From positions 130,921 through 150,651 of the forward strand of contig MU646335.1 in assembly GCA_026770585.1 (NCBI GenBank): a DNA stretch of 19,731 nt. Direction: 5' to 3'. Shown piece by piece: positions 13,088-19,731 of the stretch. Each line of letters begins with the position of its first letter. Within the stretch, counting starts at the first letter, position 1. The position numbers were made by a program, and so were the translations under genes. This stretch comes from Baffinella frigidus. Lineage: Eukaryota; Cryptophyceae; Cryptomonadales; Baffinellaceae. The notes beneath the pieces are model-generated. The model saw only the letters and a list, made by a program, of their open reading frames with translations. It ran no database searches and was not told the origin of the DNA.

Positions 13088-16000
13088 GTACGCCCCCCCC
13101 TCTGTCCCCTCCCCCCTCCCCCGTCCTCCCTCCCCCCTGAAGCACACCCTGTTGACAACGCACCCTGTTCTCAACGCAGGTGGGCAAGGACGTCTACCAC
13201 CACACCTTCTTCGAGATGCTCGGCAACTGGTCGTTCGCGTCCTACTTCAAGAAGGAGGGCATCGCGTGGGCGTGGGAGCTCCTCACTGTCGTGTACAAGC
13301 TCCCTGCGGACCGCCTCTACGCGACCTACTGTGAGGGCGACCAGCACCTCGGCGGCATGGTTTGCCCTACACCCGAAACCCTACCCTACACCCTTCACCC
13401 TACACCCTAAACCTACACCTCACACCCTACACCTACACCTCACACCCTACACCTCACACCCAAAACCCAAAACCTGAAAACCAAAACCCAAAACCCGAAC
13501 ACCATAACCCAAAACCCAAAACCCAAAACCCCAAACCCAAAACCCAAAACTCCAAAACCCAAAACCCAAAACCCAAACCCCAAACCCCGCAACCCAAACC
13601 CCGAACCCCAAACCCAAAACCCAAAAACTCAACCCCAAACCCCAAACCCCAAACGCAGGTGCCGCCCGACGAGGAGACGCGCGACCTGTGGCTGGCGCTC
13701 CTCCCTGCAGACAGGGTGATCAAGGGGAACATGAAGGACAACTTCTGGGAGATGGGCGACACGGGCCCGTGCGGCCCGTGCTGCGAGCTGCACTATGACC
13801 GCATCGGCGGTCAGCGCCCACAGCCACACGATGTAGCTCGGTTGATTGATTATGTCCGTGCGGGCCGTGCTGCGAGCTGCACTACGACTGAATCGGCGGT
13901 CAGCGCCCACAGCCACACGAGCTACCTCGTTTAATTGATTTTTTAAAAGCGAAACGTTCGACGGATTTGTACCGCACGCCAGGCAAATCAACGTTCGGTC
14001 TGCTCGTTTTGAGATCAACTCAGGCAGCGCTAGAAGGCAGAGAGATCAACGCAGACAGAGATAGAAGACAGCCCCCTCACGATGGCAGAATGACCCACAA
14101 CAGCAGGACAGCCTCGCGAATGCAGACTGGACCGGGCAGGGGTTGGAGGCGTTGCACCAGGAAAGGCTCGAATCGAAAAGACGTGTTTAATGACTTACAA
14201 TGGTATAATTCCACAGTCCTACGAGTCGCTGCGCCCTGCTTCCGCACACGAGTTGAGCCTCTCGAATCGAAAGGCTCAACTCGTGTGCGGAAGCAGGGCG
14301 CAGCGAGTCGTCGGACTGTTGAATTATACCATTGGAAGGCGTTATACATGTCTGTTCCCTTCTGAACATACCCGGGCGGCTGTTGTACTCAGAGAAGGCT
14401 ACTAAATCGGACATGAGTAGTAGCTAGAAGCGAAATGCGATGTGATGCGGCGTGGAACGGGGCACTAAACCCTATACCCTAGACCCTGAACCCCAAACCC
14501 CAAACCTCAACCCCTAAATTATAAACCCTAATCCCTAAACCCCAAACACCAAACACCAAATACTCAACACCAAACCCCAAACCCCAAACCCCACAATCCA
14601 AACCACACACACCAAACCCCAGCCCCCAAACCTCAAACCCGAAACGCCCGCAGGGCGCAACGCGGCGCACCTGGTGAACATGGACGACCCCAACGTGCTC
14701 GAGATCTGGAACGTCGTGTTCATCCAGGTCCTTCACCCATCAAAATTGATGGACACACTTCAAAAGGCGAATAGACGGACAAAAGGCGAATAGACGGACA
14801 CCGACCCCCCGAAAATGGACCGCGGGCCCATTTTTTTCGTCAGCACAGGGGTGTGTAGTGCCCGTGATGACGACCCCAACGTCCTCGAGGTCTGGAACGT
14901 CGTGTTCATCCAGGTCCCAGCCCTGCCTTACTAAAACTGCACTCGCCATAAAACACATTTCGAGCAGGAAATCTGGTACAAAATCGCCACTAAAATACAT
15001 GTATGGCGAGCCGAGTTTTACTCAGACCCAAACGTCCTCGAGATCTGGAACGTTGTCTTTATCCAGGTCCTACCACTCGAGGATGAAAGGCGGAGTATTT
15101 TGAATGTGGTGTTGTAAACATTTGTACCAGTCACGGGCAGACTTGGTCACGTTACTGCCGGATATCAGCGTCTTCAGATCTGAAACGTCGTCTTTATCCA
15201 GGTCCCAGCCCTGCCTTACTAAAACTGCGCTCGCCATAAAACACATTTAGAGCAGGAAATCTGGTACAAAATTGCCACTAAAATACATGTATGGGTGGCC
15301 CAGTTTTTATCAGGCAGAGCTAGAGGGCCCGTCCCCGATCCGCGCCGGCGGAGTGTGTCAGACACGCTGCCTGTGTTTTGGACACAGTGTCTGGTCCGTG
15401 CGGTTCATCCTCTCTCTCCTCTCTCTCTCCTCTCTCTCTCCTCTCTCTCCTCTCTCTCCTCTCTCTCTCCTCTCTCTCCCCCTCCCCCACACCTCTCTCG
15501 CCCTCTGACGAATCTGGCATCGTCCCGTATCGAGTTTCGTGTTTCATAGAGGGGATTCGCCGTTTTGGTGCAATTATCCCTGGATCCATTCCTCGGCCCG
15601 GCGGTGCAAAGCCCAGCGACTTTTCTCAAGAGGTGCACAGCGTAGCGATTTTTCTCAAGCCGGGAAAGCTTACAACCCCGCTTAAAGTGTGCTGCGGGAG
15701 TTGGCAGATGTTCCGGAACAAGGACAAGACGCTGACGATGCTCCCGGGGAAGCATGTCGACACGGGCATGGGCATGGAGCGCATCACCTCCATCCTTCAG
15801 GTCCTCCCCTCGGCCCACTCTCCAGCGGTTCATTGTATGCAGAGAAGTGACCCGCCGAGATAATGAAAGCGGTGTGCAGAGAAGTTGCCCGCCGAAATCA
15901 TGAACAATTGGTTAGAGTTCTGGTTCAAAAACGTCAACGTTGTCCAATGTCGACACGGGCATGGGCATGGAGCGCATCACCTCTATCCTCCAGGTCTCCG

Positions 16001-19000
16001 CCCCAGGGCCAACGTTGGAGCCATTCATGGTCAAATCAGTGGCTCTGTTGGAGCCAACGGAGCCACTGATGGTCGAGTTTAGTTGGAGACAACGGAGCCA
16101 CTGATGGTCGAGTTTAGTTGACAACGGAGCCACTGATGGTCGAGTTTAGTTGGAGCCATGGATTGTCGAATGTCGATTTTGTGTGAGATGGAGGGCGGAG
16201 GTTAGAGCCATTGATTGGCATGGCGGCACGGGCATGGGCATGGAGCGCATCACCTCCATCCTCCATGTCCCTCCCGCCCACTCTCCAGCGCTCACTCCGC
16301 ACAGAAACCCGGGATTCTCCTCGGTAGAGCGACGTGCAGAGAAGTTCCCGCCGAAATCATCAAAAATTGGTTATTAACGTTGAGGGTTCTGGTGCAAAAA
16401 CGTCAACGTTGACCATTTTCTTTATCTATCGTCACACGGGCATGGGCATGGAGCGCATCACCGCCATCCTCCAGGTCCTCACTCTGCCTCGCTGGGGTTG
16501 GCTGACTATTCTCAGATTGGTGTTATGGGTGTGCGTTACGAACGTTGGAGCCATTGAACGTTGGAGCCATTGATGATCAAACATCGATTTTATGTGTTTC
16601 GTGTGAGATGGAGGTCGAAAGTGGACGGATTTGCACCGCACTTCAAGATGTCAGCTTGAGAAACGTCAAAGTCTACCCGAGCGAGGCAGAGCTCGACTAT
16701 CCTCACCACACGTCCTGAACACACTCGTCGTGTCCGTGCACAGGACAAGATGTCGAACTACGACACGGATCTCTTCACGCCCATCTTCGAGGCGATCCAC
16801 CTCAAGACCGGCGTTCGCCCCTACACCGGCAAGGTCAAACCTCGTGTCTAAAACCCGCCAGGCTTGCCGCTATCGATTTATTGGGAAAACTTAGTGAGGA
16901 TCTTGGTTGGCCAAACTCCTATGCCAACTAGGCGAATTTTTTCCATGTTAAAATCAAACATGTTCCCTCAGGTTGGGGCAGAGGACACGGACGGGATTGA
17001 CATGGTGTACCGCGTGGTCGCGGACCACATCCGCGTGGGTGTGTCTAACACGTTAGTACGTGTGTCTGACACCACTCCATGTGCGTCCAACACCTATCCA
17101 GGTGTGTCTAACACCGGTACAGGTGTGTCTAACACCGCTCTAGGTGTGTGCGTCTCATCCATCGCGTCATGATCAGGTGGGCGTTGAGGACACGGACGGG
17201 ATTGACATGGTGTACCGCGTGGTCGCGGACCACATCCGCACCCTGACCAACCAACCGACGCCCTATCCTGGCCAACCGACGCCCTATCCTGACCAACCGA
17301 CGCCCCATCCTTCCAACTGACGCCCTATCCTCACCAACCGACGCCCTATCCTGCCAACCGACGCCCTATCCTTCCAACAGGTCGGCGTGGAGGACACGGA
17401 CGGCGTCGACATGGCGTACCGCGTGGTCGCGGACCACATCCGCACCCTGACCATCGCCGTCACTGACGGCGCCCAGCCGGGCAGCGAGGGCCGCAGCTAC
17501 GTCATCCGGTATACGCTCCTTAACGTCGTATATCACCACCTTGATGGTAGTATATTAATGGCAGTATGTGGTGGTATATTAATGGTAGTATATGGCGGTA
17601 TGTGGTAGTATATTAATGGCGGCGCCCAGCCGGGCAGTGAGGGCCGCAGCTTCGTCATCCGGTATACGCCCCTTAACTTCGTATATTACGACTCAGATAC
17701 GTCATCCGGTTGCCCCACCTCTCTGATGATATGCAGCGCGGTTTTGCGTGGGTCGTGGACGCCCCGCGGCCTAGTCCACGCCAGGCTCTTGGGTAGGGTA
17801 TTACAGGCGCGTTCTTGGAGCCATTGGCGCGTTCTTGGAGCTGTTTTCCTCTAAAAATTGGCTTTTGCATACCGTTTTCCCTCGAAACAATGAGTTTTGA
17901 ATACCTCCCCCTCCAGCCCTGCGTGGATATATTCAATGCAGCACACTGTGATTTTTCCGATCAAGGACGCTGAGGCGGGCCCGTTTGTTAAGGCGCATAG
18001 ACTTTTGTATCACTCAACTCAAGGCTCAAGGGCCGTCTTAGGACCTGTATCGAGAGTAATAAAGAAGAAGAAGAAGGAACGCCTCAGGATAGATAGCTTT
18101 CAGAGTTTGGAGGTTTGGACAAACACACGATACAGTTAAGAAGAGTTTACGGTTCGCGGTTTAGAGTTGAGGGTTTAGGGTTACACGAAACGTAAGCGCA
18201 CACTTGAAGCTAACCCTAAGCCCAACCATGAACATAAACATGAACATAGACCTAGACCTAGACCTAGAACTAGACCTAAAAACCCAAAGCTAAACTTAAA
18301 CCTAAACCTGAACCTAAACCTGAACCTAAACCTCTAGACCTAACCCTAAGCCCAACCCAGGCGAGTGATGCGGCGCGGGGTGCGGTACGCGAAGCAGTAC
18401 CTCTTCCCGGAAGGCGTCAAGTACGAGGTGCCTGCCACCCCCCCCCCTCCACACGGTGGGCTTCGAGGGTTTCGTTGGGCCTGGATTCCAGAGGGTGTGC
18501 CCCCCCCCCCCTCCCCACCGCTCTTGCCTTCCTCTGCCTCCAACGCAAAGGTCCTGCGGCGGATCTCTTAGAGCTTCCTACAGACCACGCAGGCGGGGTT
18601 CCCTTGTGGTGGACATCCTGGGCGAATTGTTCCCGGCGCTGAATGGCAACTTTGTTAAAATGTCGAGTGTAGGCGTTTTGTATGGGAGTTGATCACGTGT
18701 CCCCCCGAAAAGCGGGCCGACACGTGTCCAAACATGTGAAAATCACTGCACACTTCCTCACGTGTACAGCTCTCCGGGTTTTAAAAAGGGTGTGGTGGCA
18801 GGCGGGGTTTTTCGCGGGGTTGTCGACCTTGGTGGTGGACATCCTGGGCGATGTCTTCCCGGAGCTTCACGGCAACCCCGGCACGGGCACCACCCCGGAG
18901 TCGGTACCGCAAACCCTTCCCTTCCACCTACCGTGCTTGACTGAATCTCGGCGGCACAACCCCCGAATCGGTACTAGTCCCGTCGCCCAATAGAGTATAT

Positions 19001-19601
19001 CCCAGATGTGGCTTGTCCGTGGACGTTTCGTGTTGTTTGGCAACCCCGGCACGCGTACCACCCCCGAATCGGTACCCCAAACCCTCCCCATCCACGTTCC
19101 ATTTTTGACTGAATCTCTGCGGTTCGGGTTTCGGGTTTAGGTTTTCATCAAGTTTAGTGTGTCGTGAAGCTCGGCGTTGTCTGGTGCACTGTCTGCCCGG
19201 ATTGGGTGTCGCCGCACTGGCACACAACCTCCTTTCCAATGCAAATCATAGTTCTTCCCCTGAACTTAAACCCCTCAAACCTCGAACCTCAAACCTAAAC
19301 CTCAATCCTCAAACCTCGATTTTCGAACCTCAATCCTCAATCCTCAAATCGTGAACCTCAAACCTCAATCCTCAATCTTCAAATCTCAAACCTCAAACCG
19401 CAAACCGCAAACCTGCAACCCTAGTTCCTAGACCCTAGACCCTAGACCCTAGACCCTAGATCATACAACATAAACCATAAAACATAAAACATAAAACATA
19501 AACCATAAACCCGAAACCCGAAACCCGCAACGCAGGTGGCGCAAATCATCCTGGAGGAGGAGATCTCGTTCCTCAAGACCCTCGACCGCGGCATCGCCCA
19601 G
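12806..19601 (+). CDS. AARS: Alanyl-tRNA synthetase, cytosolic type, N-terminal 411 codons (10 exons, gene runs off the window)
   Basis: It charges tRNA-Ala with alanine. The exons are 12806-13087, 13180-13359, 13659-13809, 14654-14727, 15708-15800, 16744-16833, 17381-17508, 18361-18427, 18802-18903 and 19536-19601. They sum to 1233 nt, exactly 411 codons, with every junction in phase and no stop. Class II motif 1 lies near residues 45-60 ([12 protein letters not shown]). Motif 2 lies around 80-105 ([24 protein letters not shown]). Motif 3 is at 245-255 ([11 protein letters not shown]). [19 protein letters not shown] and the N-Y-D-T-D-L-F segment are also present. The sequence is close to eukaryotic cytosolic AlaRS (about 960 residues). 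The tRNA-recognition end, editing and C-Ala domains would lie beyond the right edge. Introns carry many partial copies of the exon ends. Confidence 0.97.
13180..13359 (+). CDS. AARS: AlaRS exon 2
   Basis: Residues 95-154, [16 protein letters not shown] to H-L-G-G-M. It begins with GT straight after CAG and ends before GTTTGC, phase 0. Confidence 0.95.
13360..13658. repeat. Intron 2 filled with CCCTA/CCCAAAA repeats
   Basis: Runs of CACCCTACACC pass into CCCAAAACCCAAAACC and CCCCAAACC repeats up to the GCAG acceptor. It is C-rich telomere-like sequence. The long open frames across it (both strands) are repeat artefacts. Confidence 0.9.
13659..13809 (+). CDS. AARS: AlaRS exon 3
   Basis: Residues 155-204 plus the first base of 205: [11 protein letters not shown] to [14 protein letters not shown] and D-R-I-G. 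It ends in phase 1 before GTCAGC. Conserved core of the catalytic domain. Confidence 0.95.
13855..13943 (+). pseudogene. Donor-side copy of AlaRS exon 3 end
   Basis: An 89-bp head-to-tail duplication of 13766-13854. It repeats C-C-E-L-H-Y-D, then a TGA in place of the R codon, then I-G and the GTCAGC donor with the following intron bases. Because of the stop it cannot be coding in the same frame. Confidence 0.9.
14199..14333. mobile_element. Long near-perfect palindrome in AlaRS intron 3
   Basis: The left arm (14199-14264, AATGGTATAATTCCACAGTC...) and right arm (14268-14333, ...GAATTATACCATT) match over about 66 bp. Almost no loop is present. It is non-coding and probably a foldback element. 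Confidence 0.85.
14461..14652. repeat. CCCTAAA/CCCCAAA telomere-like repeats at the end of intron 3
   Basis: Degenerate AAACCCC, ACCCTAA and CACCAAA units run up to the exon 4 acceptor CCCGCAG. Confidence 0.85.
14654..14727 (+). CDS. AARS: AlaRS exon 4
   Basis: Completes residue 205 (G) and encodes 206-229, [15 protein letters not shown], then E-I-W-N-V-V-F-I-Q. It ends before GTCCTT, phase 0. Confidence 0.95.
14869..15201 (+). pseudogene. Three donor-side copies of AlaRS exon 4 end
   Basis: Copies end at 14913 ([15 protein letters not shown], intact), 15066 ([14 protein letters not shown], intact) and 15201 (degenerate, with a TGA). All keep CCAG|GTCC. Copies two and four are followed by the same CCCAGCCCTGCCTTAC and a family 3 MITE. 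Confidence 0.9.
14931..15024. mobile_element. MITE family 3, copy c
   Basis: TAAAACTGCACTCGCCATAA...ATGTATGGCGAGCCGAGTTTTA is an imperfect inverted repeat. It sits between exon 4 copies, and its right end directly precedes CTCAG and the third copy. Confidence 0.8.
15221..15315. mobile_element. MITE family 3, copy d
   Basis: Near-identical to 14931-15024 (for example CATAAAACACATTT, AGCAGGAAATCTGGTACAAA). It follows the fourth exon 4 copy, so it was probably carried along by the local duplication. Confidence 0.8.
15405..15490. repeat. CT-rich microsatellite in AlaRS intron 4
   Basis: CTCTCTCTCCTCTCTCTCCT units over about 80 bp. The S/L-rich open frames here are artefacts. Confidence 0.9.
15708..15800 (+). 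CDS. AARS: AlaRS exon 5 (class II motif 3)
   Basis: Acceptor GTTGGCAG. Residues 230-260, [15 protein letters not shown], then [11 protein letters not shown] and T-S-I-L-Q. It ends before GTCCTC, phase 0. The arginine of motif 3 helps bind ATP in class II synthetases. Confidence 0.95.
15947..16474 (+). pseudogene. Three donor-side copies of AlaRS exon 5 end
   Basis: Copies at 15947-15993, 16224-16266 and 16433-16474 each encode [15 protein letters not shown] or H, followed by a GT donor. Between copies, a shared segment (TGCAGAGAAGTT, CCGCCGAAATCAT, CAAAAACGTCAACGTTG) shows that units of about 200-270 bp were duplicated. Confidence 0.9.
16055..16156. repeat. ~34-bp tandem repeat, three units
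   Basis: AACGGAGCCACTGATGGTCG followed by AGTTTAGTTG occurs at about 16055, 16090 and 16122. The related GTTGGAGCCATTGA string also occurs near 12284, 16012 and 16543-16571. Confidence 0.9.
16744..16833 (+). CDS. AARS: AlaRS exon 6
   Basis: Acceptor CGTGCACAG, donor GTCAAA, phase 0. Residues 261-290, [13 protein letters not shown], then [10 protein letters not shown] and V-R-P-Y-T-G-K. This is the only exon from 3 to 9, apart from exon 8, for which I saw no nearby duplicate. Confidence 0.95.
16972..17034 (+). pseudogene. AlaRS exon 7 copy a (possible cassette exon)
   Basis: [21 protein letters not shown], 21 codons, open and phase 0. It has a plausible acceptor (TTCCCTCAG) and donor (CGC|GTGGGT). 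If included between exons 6 and 7 it would keep the reading frame and duplicate 21 residues. Confidence 0.75.
17035..17160. repeat. ~23-bp minisatellite after copy a
   Basis: Five diverged units of GGTGTGTCTAACACCGGTAC type. They lie between exon 7 copies a and b. Confidence 0.85.
17177..17248 (+). pseudogene. AlaRS exon 7 copy b
   Basis: Acceptor TGATCAG, then [21 protein letters not shown] and T-L-T. Homology to exon 7 stops at ACCCTGACC and passes straight into a minisatellite. There is no donor at the end of homology. Confidence 0.8.
17249..17376. repeat. ~21-bp minisatellite between exon 7 copies b and c
   Basis: About six units of CCAACCGACGCCCTATCCTG, ending CCTTCCAACAG, which is the acceptor of the complete exon 7. 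Confidence 0.9.
17381..17508 (+). CDS. AARS: AlaRS exon 7 (complete copy c)
   Basis: Acceptor CTTCCAACAG, donor GTATAC. Residues 291-332 plus two bases of 333: [16 protein letters not shown], then [16 protein letters not shown] and Y-V-I-R. Only this copy reaches the phase-2 end needed by exon 8. Confidence 0.93.
17540..17620. repeat. ~27-bp AT-rich tandem repeat in intron 7
   Basis: Diverged units of GTAGTATATTAATGGCAGTA type over about 80 bp, between the true exon 7 end and its next copy. Confidence 0.8.
17621..17708 (+). pseudogene. Donor-side copies of AlaRS exon 7 end
   Basis: 17621-17661 repeats [14 protein letters not shown] with the GTATACGC donor. A shorter trace at about 17694-17707 repeats TACGTCATCCG followed by GTTGCC. 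Confidence 0.85.
18225..18358. repeat. CCTAGA/CCTAAA repeats before exon 8
   Basis: Hexamer-like ACCTAGACCTAGACCTA and CCTAAACCTGAA units lead into the acceptor CCCAACCCAG. Confidence 0.85.
18361..18427 (+). CDS. AARS: AlaRS exon 8
   Basis: Completes residue 333 (R) and encodes 334-355, [15 protein letters not shown], then P-E-G-V-K-Y-E. Donor GTGCCT, phase 0. It is basic, as in the family. Confidence 0.93.
18592..18660 (+). pseudogene. Acceptor-side copy of AlaRS exon 9
   Basis: CACGCAG is followed by GCGGGGTTC and [15 protein letters not shown]. This parallels A-G-F-F...[15 protein letters not shown] in exon 9, but it has a 15-bp internal deletion. Confidence 0.85.
18802..18903 (+). CDS. 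AARS: AlaRS exon 9
   Basis: Acceptor GGTGGCAG, donor GTACCG. Residues 356-389, [15 protein letters not shown], then [11 protein letters not shown] and G-T-G-T-T-P-E-S. Phase 0. Confidence 0.92.
18949..19120 (+). pseudogene. Two donor-side copies of AlaRS exon 9 end
   Basis: GGCAACCCCGGCACGCGTAC...CCGAATCG|GTACC at about 19039-19073 repeats the exon end, its donor and about 45 bases of intron (GACTGAATCTC). A shorter copy (CCCCGAATCG|GTACT) lies at about 18959-18972. Confidence 0.85.
19250..19532. repeat. CCTCAAA / CCCTAGA / CATAAA repeats in intron 9
   Basis: Blocks of CTCAAACCTCAATCCTC, then CCTAGACCCTAGACCC, then CATAAAACATAAAACAT, ending in AACCCGCAACGCAG at the exon 10 acceptor. They are C-rich telomere-like and A-rich repeats. 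Confidence 0.9.
19536..19601 (+). CDS. AARS: AlaRS exon 10
   Basis: Residues 390-411, [13 protein letters not shown], then K-T-L-D-R-G-I-A-Q. The homology ends at CAG followed by GCACGT. The donor may be a GC donor at 19602 or the GT four bases later. The gene continues past the window. Confidence 0.88.
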
Positions 19602-19633
19602 GCACGTCCCCTACCTCTGCATATGGCCGTATG

Positions 19634-19635
<2 letters not shown>

Positions 19636-19731
<96 letters not shown>
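19636..19731. repeat. (TA)n microsatellite at the window edge
   Basis: About 95 bp of uninterrupted TA, reaching the end of the sequence. It lies in AlaRS intron 10, and the length is truncated by the window. Confidence 0.98.

Noticed and set aside
13362-13934. Long frames of N-P-K and W-G-L-G-F repeats
   Set aside because: Translated CCCAAAA repeats in intron 2, fused to part of exon 3.
15272-15589. S/L-rich open frames resembling a signal peptide or membrane segment
   Set aside because: Translation of a CT microsatellite in an AlaRS intron.
16972-17239. Using exon 7 copy a or b as the main exon of AlaRS
   Set aside because: Only copy c extends to the [10 protein letters not shown] segment and the phase-2 donor needed by exon 8. 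Copies a and b remain possible extra exons.
17249-17376. Regular ~21-bp repeats considered as a CRISPR array
   Set aside because: There are no spacers of constant length, the units are contiguous, and the context is a eukaryotic intron. It is a minisatellite.
1-19731. Window as a prokaryotic or viral region
   Set aside because: Spliced genes with GT-AG introns, a cytosolic-type AlaRS and telomere-like repeats show nuclear eukaryotic DNA. No viral gene was recognised.

Overview
This is nuclear DNA from a eukaryote. It holds parts of two divergent, intron-rich genes buried in repeats. Exons are GC-rich and joined by GT-AG introns, and dispersed TTTAGGG/TTGAGGG arrays resemble plant- or algal-type telomere repeats. 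A single-celled alga or similar protist with a large repetitive genome fits best, but I cannot name the lineage.

Layout. Positions 1-2000 are intergenic: a CT microsatellite, a foldback element, a degenerate tandem array and several ~100-125 bp miniature inverted-repeat elements. Positions 2003 to about 11911 carry, on the minus strand, a SET-domain lysine methyltransferase of the SMYD5/ATXR2 type. I rebuilt it exon by exon from short pieces: SET-N, a SMYD-type cysteine cluster, helical linker, the NHSC motif, a G-E-V-T-I-S-Y motif, a post-SET C-E-C-A-R-C and an acidic tail. At least one linker exon was not found. Positions 12065-12805 are the shared upstream region. From 12806 to the right edge runs, on the plus strand, the N-terminal 411 codons of a cytosolic-type alanyl-tRNA synthetase in ten exons. 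All ten exons join in frame and cover class II motifs 1-3. The gene continues beyond the window.

The striking feature is shared by both genes. Most exon-intron junctions have been copied, two to four times, into the adjoining intron. Each copy carries the last or first 10-60 exonic bases together with its splice site. I find this at AlaRS exons 3, 4, 5, 7 and 9 and at six or more SMYD5-like exons. Foldbacks, miniature elements or minisatellites often lie between the copies. Other notable signals are a foldback family with a conserved core (AACGAAANTTACTACA) but unrelated long arms at each locus, a foldback with a 5-bp target duplication and a paralogous empty site, and a telomere-like array absent from a paralogous copy of its flanks.

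The two genes are both housekeeping-type (tRNA charging and lysine methylation). They are head to head and may share a promoter, but nothing suggests a common pathway.
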